This document shows, in pieces, positions 24,301-34,850 of a stretch of 64,000 nucleotides of DNA. Within the stretch, counting starts at the first letter, position 1; every line of letters starts with the position of its first letter. The stretch is taken from positions 1,984,001-2,048,000 of the forward strand of contig CM022375.1 of the NCBI GenBank assembly GCA_011800155.1, read 5' to 3'. The notes under the pieces are model-generated. The model saw nothing but the letters and a program-made list of their open reading frames with translations. It was not told the DNA's origin and did no database searches. Position numbers and translations under genes: made by a program. Source of the stretch: Flammulina velutipes (taxonomy: Eukaryota; Basidiomycota; Agaricomycetes; Agaricales; Physalacriaceae).

Positions 24301-27300
24301 ACCAGTATACTGGACTGTACCTGTGTGAACGATATGTGTCACCCCAGCCCATTAGTAGGCTGTTTATCATGGGTCCACCCAACTCTTGCTCTCGATTGAC
24401 TGCATGACACAGCCGGAACAACAATAGACGTTGCTGTTCTTCGATATCCATTGCATACTGCGGAGGGAGGTGGTCAAGATGAAATGCGTGACCGCGTGCC
24501 ATTATTGCGGAGAGGTTGTAGTTTTTTCCCTGTTTCTTTGCAGCGTATCCAGTAACGTAGTAGCTGCAACTCCGAGTTTCTGCACCATTTGTCAATAATT
24601 TTCCATCATTGTTACAGCGAGCATTGATTGAAATTCCTGGCACCCAACCATTGATGTTCCCACACTCTCTTCGACTTGCCCAATCACCATCTTCTGCAAC
24701 GAAGTCGTCGGACGAGCATCGGAATGGGCACCGTCTTTTGCACTTGTATACTCCATTCTTGTCTGGAACCAGACATCGACGCGGCTGGCAGCTATGATAC
24801 TGCTTAGCACATACGACACGTCGTTCAAAGTCGACTAGGTCTGTGCTGTATGTCGGAGAGTCTGGGTTCGGTGGCCGAGAGTACGCAATATCTTGCTCCT
24901 TTGGAATAGCTTTGACAGATTCGCTAGACTCGAGACCTGGGACATACGCTCGAAGGTTCGCTCTGATGAACTCGCGAACACGTTGACGAAACGCCTCCGA
25001 CTTCAACATCTCCATCATCTCTTCATATGTTGGTGCATTGGCCAACCATATCAGCATATGCAGATGCAGGCTGCCCCGTCCTTGTGATTCCACTGTTCCA
25101 AAGTATGCCTGCACTTTGCCAAATATCCCAATTCCATTCTTCACACGATAGTTCGTAGATTCAACACCAAACAACGTCTCCAGGATTGCACGGATTATGA
25201 AGTGGAAAAACTTGGCCGCAGCATAGGGATCGTCGGATATGTTCTGAGCGCGTTTATCCTTGTCGGGCCCAGCTGTAGACAAAAAAGCGTCTAGATCGAT
25301 GTCCTCTCCCGCGAAAATCTGAGCGATAGGGTCATGAAGGTCGCAGGGGTTAATGGTGATCCAGAGAGACGGTGTGTTGAGCATGATGGAGGTTGACCAG
25401 ATCTGACTTCGCAGTCGATAGCGTCCAGCATCGGTAGACATGATGCGCCCAGAGGTGGTATGCACATGTGAACGCAGCAGTTTAATAGCTGGATCTGTGA
25501 TAGGTACGTTGGCGTCCTCCTGTAGCTGTGCCTCTGCTAATTTCTCCGGGGTGATAGTTGACAATATACGTGCGTCCCGGTGAAAAGTTTTCCGCCGCAT
25601 TTGTAAGCGGGCAGAATAGAGAGCCTCTCGACGCTGCGCAATTCCGAACACAACGAATGGGAACGTCTCGTGTCTTCGAAAGCGCCTATCATGGTACCGC
25701 AATGCCCAACGTGCATGCTCCCGAAACTCGACATCGACGTAATGTGATGCTTCGATACACCCTCGACCATATGGGAAAAGCACTGGGAATGCACGAGCAA
25801 AAAAGTTTGGACGGTTGGAGCCCTCGTTTCCGTCTCCAGCTGTACGACATCGGCCAAAGTCGCTGACTGGGCATCCACCATGTCGCACTGCATACGCACC
25901 TTCTGGCTGGTGCTTCCACAAGTTCAGCAGGCCCCACTGCATCATCTCGTTTGCAGATAATCCACTGAGATCTGTGTCAATGGTGCCAGATACTTTGAGT
26001 GGAATCACGTCCGGTTCGTCATTGTTATTGAGGTTGTCTGAACATTAGCTAAATCACGTCCAAACAAAACAAAGAACATACACACCAATATTGTCAAGCT
26101 CCATAGGTGTCTCCTCAGCCCTCTCAGCCTGAGCAGATGTCAGACCTATCAACGGTAAATAATCGAAATTGCTATCATGATGGTTGACCTCACTCACCGT
26201 CGTCTTCCGTTGTAGGCACATAATTGTCGTCCTCTTGTTCAATAATCCCAGTATCCGTTGACTGTCGCACTGTGCTGACAATTTCGTCTGGCACGTCATC
26301 AACTGGAAGAGCTTCCAATCGCTCCCTGTCTATTACGATGTCACCGAAATTGTCTGGGTTGTTCTCCTTCGCCCATTCCAATGCCTCTGCAACAAACTGA
26401 CGCCTGACTCGAAACGTTGAACGTAGCCAGTTCTTCGGCAACTTTCCAACACCGATAAACGTGACTGAGATAACTGAGGCAAGAACAGCGGGAGGCCGGG
26501 GCATCAAGTTTCCTTCCACCATTGACGAGATGCCCTGCATGTCAAGCTCGTAGCTGGTGACGTTGCCACGCATGCCTCTTTGGAGGTGATCGGTATCGCG
26601 AATACCACCCTTTGGCCATAGCTTGAAGACGTAGGCACGCGGGTAGTACCGGCCCAAAAGCAACTGCTCGGCAAACGACAGTCGCCTGTAGACCGCTGGA
26701 ATTTCCCCAATCCACATCTCGTTCACGAGCGATAGTCTCGGTGGTGCCTCCTTGCTTGTGCACAGAGATTCTGAACACTCTGAACAAACCCGGATCTCTG
26801 TCTGTCCACGTCTTCCTTCTACGATCCCTGCCTTCTCCAATAACATTCCCTCGTGCAACTGCATAGCAGGATGTATGTTTGTTGGCTTTAATCGGTGACC
26901 GTTGGGAATATTATGCAAATTGTACCGCCGCATGGACCTCATATTGGATAAGTTCGACGGTAATGATGGTTCGCAACCACACACTGCACATATCTCTACC
27001 AATACCTTGCTCTTCGCTGTCACTTCGTAATATTTCCTATAGCAATTGTGCACTTCCTTCTCACTCGGCGCTCTCAAGAAGTTCTCCTTCTTCTCTTCTC
27101 GATATTGCTTCTCCTTTCCTTCTTCAATACGACGAGCAACTCTCCGTGCGGACGTCTCTTCGGCACGTTTCCTCTTCTGGGCATCTCGTTTCCCATTGTT
27201 AGTGCTCTCTCGTTCCACCGCCTTTCTACGCAAATTACAAAGGACGTCGAAGGGAGCATGAGCAACAATAAACTGCACAAGATCTGCCTTGCAACGGGAG

Positions 27301-27395
27301 GTGATTCCTGGAACCGTAACTATTTTCCTTGTGTCTTTCAGAAGCTCCTTGACTGAAAGTGCAGACAGTGTTTCGACGAGATCTGTGCAATCCAT
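21376..27395 (-). CDS. Helitron Rep-helicase (HUH Rep + Pif1-like helicase)
   Basis: Five exons join in frame into one protein of roughly 1,930 residues. Exon 1 (from 27395) has an SAP-like N-terminus, a Lys/Arg-rich coiled segment, paired Cys motifs (CAVCGC, CSECSESLC) and a DUF6570-like region. A short exon and then the exon to about 24250 carry the Rep domain: HUH-type GRGSLHLHMLIWL, and the tyrosine motif SCSYYVTGYAAKKQGKN. After a 50-bp intron, a linker exon ends PPENEE and joins by a 53-bp intron to DREDLVTLETD. The last exon is the SF1 Pif1-like helicase with Walker A GEGGTGKS, the DEFSM Walker B, and a late YVALSRSSGRETIRL block. The protein nicks and unwinds DNA for rolling-circle transposition. 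No stops or frameshifts were found, so it may be active. Confidence 0.93.
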
Positions 27396-27629
27396 AGTAT
27401 ATGGCGGTGGATGCAGAAATTGGCTCGGCTATAGTCAACCGTGATTATGGCACATGCCTCACGCTCTCCGTTCTCTCTCCATTCTCTACTGCTTTGTTTG
27501 GTAGTGTCAAAGCATTCTCTGACGCCCATATTTCGTCACAGTCCCTTCATTAACTCACGCACAGACCAATACTGCGGCCTATAACTGGACCTCACTTCGA
27601 CTACCCTTGCTTTCTCTCTACCTCCTTGA

Positions 27630-28802
27630 ATGGATACACTATTGCTCACACAGCGGCGTGAAGAATATCGTTCTTCATCTGACGTTATATATCTTGGCAA
27701 TAAAGATGTCCTGTCTTCAGTTCACTGGGAGAAGGACCGTCGAGCGGACGTTCTTGTTCGTGGAATTGTCACAGAAGACGTTCGAGAGAGACTCAAGAAT
27801 GGCGGTGCGCTCTTCTTTCGTCTCGAGTATTTATCATTTTCTCTAACATCATGTAGAGCATGTTACCTTTGATCCAGCTGAGCTTCTAGTGGTTGTAAAG
27901 CTCACAGAGGATGGATTCTGGATGGCGCCAGATGGCTTCTTTCGAGGAGAATCTATTTACACGAAGACCTTTGCCGATGTCAAACTCTCTTGCTTAGGCT
28001 CTGCGCCTGACAGCGCAAGCCCTGCTTCGATGTTCACACCTGATTGGGCCCATGTTATTGCAAATGTCGACCATCTTCGAAATGCTATCGCCACCACTGG
28101 ATCACTCAAACAAGGGCTCCTCACTGCATCAAACTCAAACTCGTCAATTAAAATGAAGTTTACGCACAAACTCTTCGAGGTATGTTCTTTCTGCTTCGTT
28201 TTATGCTTTGGCCTTATGTATTGCAGCCAAAGACTTCGGCTCTTAACACGGATGACGATGACAATGGATCTGATTCCACTGGTACTGATCGTTTCTTTCT
28301 TTCACTTCCATGATTAACTGACCACACGTTCACAGCAAAGACTCATGAATCTGAGTCCGAGTGGACTCTCAACAACTGGCCTGTAAAAACTACGGAGGCT
28401 AGACAAGCACTGGACGCCATGATCGAGGGTCAGACCCACGACGTCATTCCGTTCCCCGCCTACAACACGAAGGGGCGCCTCATTCCTCCTACAGAATATC
28501 GTGATGCGCTACAGAATGCGACCGTTGCCGTTCGTTTCTCCTTGACGCACTACAAAATTGATGATTCCAACAAGGAGGTTGCTGCTGTTGATAAACAAGC
28601 TTCGCATCACAGTAGCGGGAGTAATTCTGAAAAGAAGACTGGTCGTGTCAAAGACGTCTTCGCCACGACCATCCTTGACATGAAGGTATTGTTGGCTCCG
28701 CCTCCGCCGGCGGTCTCTGCTTCGCCTCGCAAGAGGAAGCCACCTCCAGCGAAGTACTCCGATATGTCTCCAACCAAGAAGGGAAGAACCAGCTCATCGT
28801 AA
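27630..28802 (+). CDS. Helitron accessory protein, unknown function
   Basis: Four exons with ordinary GT-AG introns give about 330 residues. It begins MDTLLLTQRREEYRSSSDVI and includes the blocks EHVTFDPAELLVVVKLTEDG, PDWAHVIANVDHLRNAI, EWTLNNWPVKTTEARQALDA and a C-terminal Lys/Arg/Pro-rich tail (SPRKRKPPPAKYSDM) that looks like a nuclear signal. I do not recognise a family. It lies inside the Helitron, head to head with the Rep-helicase with only about 235 bp between start codons, so the two probably share a promoter. It could be a captured host gene or a standard partner of fungal Helitrons. The intact frame and splice sites argue that it is or was recently expressed. Confidence 0.75.
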
Positions 28803-28890
28803 TCAGAATTGTAGTATACAAAAAGAAGAAAATGTACTTTTATACTTGGAATATCTTCAAACATATCAATGCACAAGAACACGCAATATC

Positions 28891-28902
28891 TGTCCAGCAA
28901 GG
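28891..28902 (+). repeat. Subterminal inverted repeat of the Helitron, 5' side
   Basis: TGTCCAGCAAGG; inverted complement of 20742-20753. Confidence 0.7.
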
Positions 28903-28907
28903 GTTCC

Positions 28908-28923
28908 GCCGACGTCAGTCGGC
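28908..28923. repeat. Hairpin at the Helitron 5' end
   Basis: GCCGAC-gtca-GTCGGC: a perfect 6-bp stem with a 4-nt loop, about 8 bp inside the border. A hairpin at the 5' end is not a standard feature of canonical Helitrons. Confidence 0.6.
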
Positions 28924-28931
28924 ATTTTCCC

Positions 28932-29741
28932 AGTAGGGATACCTGCGTGGCATATAAGTCTTAGCAATTGGTGTTACGTAGAAGTAAGACTTTCATAAGC
29001 CTAGCCCAGTTCACCAGCCCGCCTAGGTGAACCAATTGAATCACATTCCTTTCTGCTCCTCATTGTTGGGCACTGACCTGGAAAGCTGCCCCCGATGAGA
29101 ACCCACGGCACCATACTAGCTCTGAGAGGAGGCCGGTTCATTCCAGTCTTCGCAAAAAATGCAATGTCACCTAGTAATTGTCTCGTTGTCAAATATTTGA
29201 GGTCGTCCTCCGAAAGATCGTCGACGGGAAAACTCTCCCCATGATACCGAAGCTCGAGGATGACCATCATTCCTCCGTTTTGTTTGGCCATTTCATTGAA
29301 CATCGATATTGAGCTGAACATAATCTGATGGTCTGTTTGGTGATGTCAGATACCTCAAAGAATGAGAAAGCACGACGGACCATCTGCTATATCAGAGATG
29401 AGCAAAAATATTGGACCACCTACAAGGAAGCGAGATGAGTAAGATCTTTCCATATAAACAGTAGTCATATACATACTTTGAACATAATGAGCGTCATTCA
29501 CCCAATAACGTTGTTTGAACGTTTGTCGCGCGTCGTCGTGGTCGATCCACTGGCTAAAATAGAACGGTCCTTTAGCAAGACCATTCATGGACTGTAAGAA
29601 GTCTCCGTCGTATTCATCATGTCGTGGAGAAAGAAATCGCTTCCTAGAGCTCCGAGTTATCGAATCACTAGAGATCAAGGTGGCGGAGATGACAAGCCCA
29701 GAGAGAATTAGCCAGAGCAGCCGTATATGTTTGGAGGTCAT
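28932..29741 (-). pseudogene. 5' half of the S28 peptidase gene split by the Helitron (paralogue C/D)
   Basis: Starts with a signal peptide (MTSKHIRLLWLILSGLVISA), then GPFYFSQWIDHDD, FKQRYWVNDAHY, GGPIFLLISD, ILELRYHGESFPVDDLSEDD, and PWVLIGGSFPG with the catalytic Ser in place. The next exon reads GLVNWARL, and the last codons before the Helitron are YPY. The order and intron positions match paralogue E, and both have ELRYHG where the Ser-less members have EHRYFG. With the 19429-20738 half, this was a complete, probably active secreted peptidase before the insertion. Transcription from its own TATA box (29776-29783) would now run into the Helitron. Confidence 0.88.
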
Positions 29742-29775
29742 TGATTTGTGAGCTACGAGCTACAGGTCGTCGATG

Positions 29776-29783
29776 TTATATAG
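29776..29783 (-). promoter_or_regulatory. TATA box of the split S28 gene
   Basis: CTATATAA on the gene strand, 35 bp upstream of the ATG. Confidence 0.6.
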
Positions 29784-29949
29784 TGTGCCATTGAATTCGT
29801 TCGGCCAAGTAATGGTGTATTATGGCCGGGCCATGAGTGGTTGAATCTGTTGTCGCATGAAGAAATGTGCATGCAGTGCATAGTTGAGCAGCAGTGTTAG
29901 TCTGGTGATCAATGGCAGTGTTCGGCGTAGGTCCTGGTATGTTGCGAGG

Positions 29950-30180
29950 GTTACATTATGCCCAGTAGCGTTAATGGAAGCGAGGAGACTCTGTAGGGTC
30001 TACATTTTGCATGAATCGGAAAGGCCTTTGAACTTTGTCAGTCATCTTTGTGTCTTTGAGCGTACTGATAATCTGTGGATACGGCTCGTTGGGGCATCCG
30101 GCGCCGCATGCGCCAGAGAAAGCCGACTCTGCAGCGACGAGCTGGACCAGGATGGAATAACACAGGAATTGGAGGCGTGT
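29950..30180 (-). pseudogene. Relic of an S28 gene N-terminus
   Basis: The minus strand reads LQFLCYSILVQLVAAESAFS, a signal-peptide remnant close to those of paralogues G and H, then KVQRPFRFMQNVD and RFH-stop-RYWA-stop. These match the family blocks VQGPF-Y-xQ-x-DH and F-x-QRYWVND, with two stop codons. Nothing of the rest of the gene remains next to it. The 102-codon plus-strand frame over this stretch is only its complement. Confidence 0.75.
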
Positions 30181-31236
30181 GAGTTTTTTTGAGCGCGAAA
30201 TCTACAATGAAATCACACTCACCAGCCCTATTTATGGTTTAAACAAGGCGATAGCGCGGGCTTGTAGATAAGAGACCGAGAACGTCACAACGCAGTCCAT
30301 CCTGCGAGACACTTATTTCAAGACGATCCCATACGCTAAGAGTCGATGATTCTTTGTGTGACGACGCCACCTTGATGTTGATCCCGATTCTCGAGGTGAG
30401 AAACTTGGCCGGGTGGCATTACTTACAGTAGTACATTCCGAACAAGACAATGCAATGCACGAGTAGCGAGACATCCATGTCGGATCTGTAATAGTATTAT
30501 GAATAGTAAGAGCCTACGACTCTACGTTCACCTAGAAACAGATGCTGATGGACTCAACGGATGACTTGCGTGGCAGTGAGACCAGTTGATGCCTCTAGCT
30601 GGGATCTGTATTCGACATTCGTGCTGGGGGGGAAATTGTCGACAGTGGCGGCACTGATGGAGAACGATGCTGAAGCCTGCGGAACGCGCCTAGTAGTAGA
30701 GATTACAAGGGTATAATGAGTTATTTTACAAGCTGGAGGGAAAAAAGTTCACATTAACATAGTATTTCATAGGGATGTTTTAGTAATCACCCACTGTAAT
30801 TGCTATCCGAGCGTGGTTCAAATAGTATTGACGACTCATGAGAAAACACCTGCGAGCGGTTAAGACTGAGCTTTTCATGGTACGATGTTGTGCAATTCTC
30901 CTTCTGATTTTCGTCGAATGTGACGGAGAAAAGAGAGGGAGGAGGTCAAGAGGCGGTCGTGGTTTGAAGGAAAGAAACCGGACCGATCATCCAGGCTTCG
31001 CATGAATAGAGGTCTATCGTTACAGCAGATGACAAGCCTGTCATATTGTTCATTACAATGGCAATTGTGCATAGTATGGGCCCAATATATCTTTAGCGCA
31101 AGCAATAAGAGAAGCATAGTGGCGCCGCCACTCTACAGCATGTGATGATGATGTGGCTGTGCATTTGCCAACAAGGATCGTTTGCGCGCTTTGTTTTCGA
31201 AACAGGCCTTGTCCTTCTACCTTCACCATCGTCGCT
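30181..31236. repeat. Decayed copy of an S28 upstream region
   Basis: Two blocks here match the region upstream of paralogue G at similar spacing from the start codon: about 30523-30590 with 43725-43790 (around GAAACAG...ACTCAACGG), and about 30930-31010 with 44155-44240 (around CCGATCATCC). The S28 relic therefore came from a duplication that carried about 0.8 kb of upstream DNA. The right part also holds the NC2-alpha promoter. Confidence 0.6.
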
Positions 31237-31941
31237 ATGAAGAACAAGAACAGGCCGACGAAATTTCCTGTGGTACGCCAGCTGCCCAAGGGATGCGAAA
31301 GACTCACGGACGACGTCAACAGGCTCGGATAAAACGAATAATGCAAAAAGACGAAGAAGTGGGCAAGGTTGCGCAGGCGACACCGGTAGTGATCTGTGCG
31401 TCGTTGTGCTCATCTTATGGCCACTAATCTGACTTTGGATTCAGCCAAAGCGCTGGAATTATTCCTGGCGCTCATCATCGAAGAGGCTCATAAAGTCACA
31501 TCGGAGCGAGGAGCCAAGAAAGTCGAGGCATATCATCTGTGCGTGCGTGATCTTTGGATTCATTCGGCATTTCTCATCGCCACTAGGAAGCACGCAGTAG
31601 AGACGACGGAGATGCTCGATTTTCTCAAGGAAATAGTACAAGCGGTGCCGGATCCATCTGCTGGTGGCACAATTGACCTCGAAGCCGAGGCAGCGGCGAA
31701 CGCAAGGAAGAAACGCAAGAGCAAGCGCGCAGCCAAGGCTGCAGAGGCAGCCGACGGTGGCGACGGTCCAGCGCCCAAGAGACGTCGGAAGAAGAAGAGC
31801 GAAGAGGAGGTCAAGTCCGAGGTCGAGGAGGAGAACGGCCAGGCGACAGCCAACGACGACGACGACGATGGCAATATGTCGGCGCCGTCAAATGGACATA
31901 AACAGGACGACGACGAGGACTACGACGAGGACGATTCATAA
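31237..31941 (+). CDS. BUR6: NC2-alpha / DRAP1, histone-fold transcription repressor subunit
   Basis: Negative cofactor 2 alpha pairs with NC2-beta and binds TBP on DNA to block or modulate preinitiation complexes. Exon 1 is 31237-31272 (MKNKNRPTKFPV). Joining through short introns gives FPV-ARIKRIMQKDEEVGKVAQ, TPVVI-SKALELFLALIIEEAHK, VTSERGAKKVEAYHL and KHAVETTEMLDFLKEIV, the complete H2A-like histone fold of DRAP1/Bur6. The C-terminal third is low complexity: Lys/Arg-rich (KRRRKKKSEEE) then acidic (Asp runs), as often in fungal homologues. Four exons. SLD5 starts only about 100 bp downstream on the same strand. Intact. Confidence 0.93.
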
Positions 31942-32041
31942 CCTGGACGATAAATCTTTATTAGTGTATATCATTTGTAGCTGTACAACATGAGAATGTC
32001 GAAACTGATCGTATCTTTCATCTTATCCTCTTACCACCATC

Positions 32042-33050
32042 ATGCTCAGCTGGGATGAAGAATACGAGGCTCTCAGAGGCGCAAGTACTAGCGCGCATGG
32101 CTTCAGCTCACCACGTCGAGCAGCCTCGCCGTCGCGTCTGGACGATGATCTCGATGCCGCCGCCCTCCTCGACATTCCCGTCGAGAGAACACCACTGGAG
32201 CAGCTCATGAGCCACTGGATGAACGAGCGACACGCGCCAGCTATTTTACCTGCACAAGAGCATCTTCTGGGACGGCTATTGGATCACATACGGCGACAAG
32301 TGCGTCCATGTTCGGCGCAATGCCTACCGCGTCCTTATCAGCAACACAGACAGATACTGTTCAAGCGCTACGAGGTGACCCATCCACGTCGGAGGAGGAA
32401 CATATACGCATCATGCTCGTTCAAACCGAAGTCGAACGCGTCAAGTTCGTCGTCAGGTCGTACATTCGTACGCGTCTGTTCAAGGTGCGCCACAATCAAT
32501 TTTGCTTGACGTCCTTCAGCTGACTGAGATTCTAGTAGATTGAAAAATACGCGCGATTCATTCGAACAAACGAGGAGGCTCAGAGAATGCTCACCACTGC
32601 CGAACGCAAGTTTGCGACGAGGTATGTCCGACCCACGATCGTATCCACAATCTCATGTAATCTCAGCCATGCCCAAAACACCGACCAGCACTTCCATTAT
32701 ACTGTACTGCAGTCGTTGCCGCAACCTCAGGCGCATTTAGATGCCCACCATGCATTCGAACCGGCGATGAGTAAATCCACTTCCTCCGCCTCCTCATCCT
32801 GAGTGGTAGCTGATCGACAAGGGTTTTAGCTACGCAACCAGATATTACTCGCGCCGTATTTGCATTTGCGTTGAAGAACTGCCCGCCTGTGGAACTTCCA
32901 GGGTATGTCTGGACGCTCACTCTCCTCTGAGCTGACTTCAACTCTTCTCACAGTGGAAAAACGATGTCCATTGCGAAGAATCAGCTCTCTTTGGTCCCCT
33001 ACTATGTTGTAGAACAGCTTGTTCTCAGAGGAGATGTCGAGTTGGTGTAA
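32042..33050 (+). CDS. SLD5: GINS complex subunit Sld5
   Basis: Subunit of the four-protein GINS complex, part of the CMG replicative helicase. The spliced product has the N-terminal LLDIPVERTPLEQLMSHWMN (alpha-helical domain), IRIMLVQTEVERVKFVVRSY, TRLFKIEKYARFI and ERKFATSHAQNTDQHFHYTV, and ends with the small beta domain: VVEQLVLRGDVELV-stop. Six short introns can be placed; the first uses the acceptor CAACACAG, because the nearer AG would break the frame. The length (about 240 residues) is normal for the family. The gene looks intact and is single-copy here. Confidence 0.9.
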
Positions 33051-33849
33051 TCTCACGCGACAGGCAAGCAAAATCACCTAGCCGTAGTATTTCACACGCT
33101 GACTGTCTAAAAGCTTTCTTCCATCCGTTTTGAAACGTTTCAAAGATGTTGATTTGGTGAGATCTGGTCAACAGATAAGCAATAGCACCTATATGATTGG
33201 TGTGTAACCGTAGTACGCCACACGTCGATAGGTTTGTATATATATAGACTACTTATACCTTGCCATACATCCTGAAACGAATTGAACATAGTTAACAAAA
33301 TATGCGCCGCTGGTTTGCTATCATGTACTGCCTAAATTTTGCTTGTTCACGGGAGGTATTTACTGCTTGTTGCCGACCTGTGGGGCTGACGGCTTGCCGT
33401 CGGCTGTTTCCACCACCACCACCACGAGTGACGAAACAACATGTCAAAAACAGAGTTCGGATGGTCGGTCCGCATCTTTCCCTTGAGCCACAACCACCTG
33501 GCCTCATTTGTGAGCCCTGTGCTCCCTAAAGCTCCTGAAAGCTCAAACGGACGTGACTCGATCGTACCTGGACAAGCTTACAGACACCGCATTCCTGCGA
33601 CTGAGACTATACGCCACACACACAAAGCTTCATCATCAATACTGTCGCGACAGCCTACTATCCGACGACTCAGCGCCCTGCTGTGACTCATACATATGAT
33701 ACTGCCAATCCGCCTGGTAACGAAACAAACGGCAGTGGACACTCATACCCTTGATGAGCCTCAAAAGTTTCAACCTAACAACGAGGCAAATACTCGCTGA
33801 TAAGTATAGCTAATTTCGCGTCCAGCGGGACGGCACAGCCCCTTCGTAG
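33051..33849. other. Intergenic region
   Basis: About 800 bp. It holds a TATATATATAG tract near 33236 and a poly-purine/pyrimidine stretch near 33411. Small frames at 33302-33529 and 33441-33686 have no recognisable domain. Confidence 0.35.
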
Positions 33850-34280
33850 AGCTGATAGGGATCCTATGGGTTCTCATCGGGGGCGGCTTTCCAGGCCGGT
33901 ACCCGATAACGAGAAGTAGAACCGAATCATGTTGAATCGGCTTTCCTGGGTGGTGGGCATGCGAATCGGGCTAGGCTTATGCAAGTGTTTTCTTTATGTG
34001 GCGGCACTTACTACTACCAGGACTAACGGATTGTGCAGATATCCCTATATATTTTGGGCAGGATATTCGTCCTCTGAAATGGTACAGGCGAAGGCGTATG
34101 TACCATCAAATTCAAGGTCATTCCAACACTAACGGCCACTTTTTCGTAGCAATTTCTGGCAATTCTTTGACGATACTGCGTGCAAAATGTCATGAGACGT
34201 CTGCCGAAGGAGATGGCGCCAACAGGGATTCGAAGGAAAGAGTTCGCGCATCACGTGTCCGTCAAAGACAGTTCCAATTC
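33850..34280 (+). pseudogene. S28 pseudogene fragment (paralogue F)
   Basis: The plus strand gives LWVLIGGGFPG, a mutated NWARL exon, YPYIFWAGYSSSEMVQAK and NFWQFFDDTACKMS-stop. DNA similarity to the split gene C/D is high over the same stretch, including the intron between the first two blocks. The N-terminal third and C-terminal half are missing. The nucleophile position is Gly (GGGFPG). The region 34281-34850 that follows has no recognised gene and contains the promoter of paralogue E. Confidence 0.8.
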
Positions 34281-34808
34281 AAAAGTTGAACTCATGCTCG
34301 TTCCGAACTCTTACCACCACAATGAATCTTGCGCCTCTCTGAAACGCCGAGGACATCAGCAGTGTGCTGTCGACTCAATCTGTGCAGGACGGATACCGGG
34401 CATTTGTTTGCCGAATACGACAACACATCTACATGATACTACGTACATGGTTCACGCATCACCATAAGTCTAAGGACTACACTGGTTACAAAGGTGTGAC
34501 AAACAGTTTTCTTTCGTTCGTCGCGTGCTAAATGTGAGCCTTATAGAGTACAAAAGCAATTCAGGGGGTCTGACTGCCGTGGCAGTCTTTCGCCGTAACC
34601 ATGCGCCACATTTCCATCTCATCAGTTATATTGTGATAGCAAGTCCAAAAATACCACATTGGCAGTACTTGGATACTTCCCGTGAGCAAGTACACATTCC
34701 GTTGGTTCCTCACTCACACTGCAACAAACTCACAGCCTCCCGGGAGTTGCTATAGCTAACAAGGAACCATGAGCTCTTTTAACGAAAGAATTGACACTGG
34801 ATGTTTTG

Positions 34809-34816
34809 CTATATAG
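34809..34816 (+). promoter_or_regulatory. TATA box of S28 paralogue E
   Basis: CTATATAG, 35 bp upstream of the ATG at 34851; same position as in the split gene C/D. Confidence 0.6.
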
Positions 34817-34850
34817 CATCTACAATGCACATTGCCTTGCTCAGCATTAC

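Larger units (their letters stand above)
20739..28931 (-). mobile_element. Helitron-type rolling-circle transposon, about 8.2 kb, apparently complete
   Basis: The element is defined by three things. First, it contains a Rep/helicase gene. Second, it lies exactly between the two halves of one S28 gene, so comparison with paralogues gives both borders: host codons RYPY end at about 28932 and host codons LWAGYSSS resume at about 20738. Third, its ends carry structure: a 12-bp inverted repeat and a hairpin near each end. No target-site duplication is evident, as expected for Helitrons. Borders are uncertain by 1-3 bp because the pre-insertion sequence is only inferred from paralogues. I do not see the classical 5' TC / 3' CTRR ends at these borders, so a Helitron2/Helentron-like class is possible. 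It runs with its 5' end at the high coordinate. Confidence 0.88.

Noticed and set aside
20739..28931. Classical Helitron ends (5' TC, 3' CTRR, insertion between A and T)
   Set aside because: The borders set by comparison with S28 paralogues do not show these motifs.
28932..29741. The split S28 gene as two separate short genes
   Set aside because: The halves are complementary parts of one fold, in the same direction, and match paralogue E end to end.
29884..30192. 102-codon plus frame
   Set aside because: It is the complement of the S28 relic read on the minus strand, which explains the sequence better.
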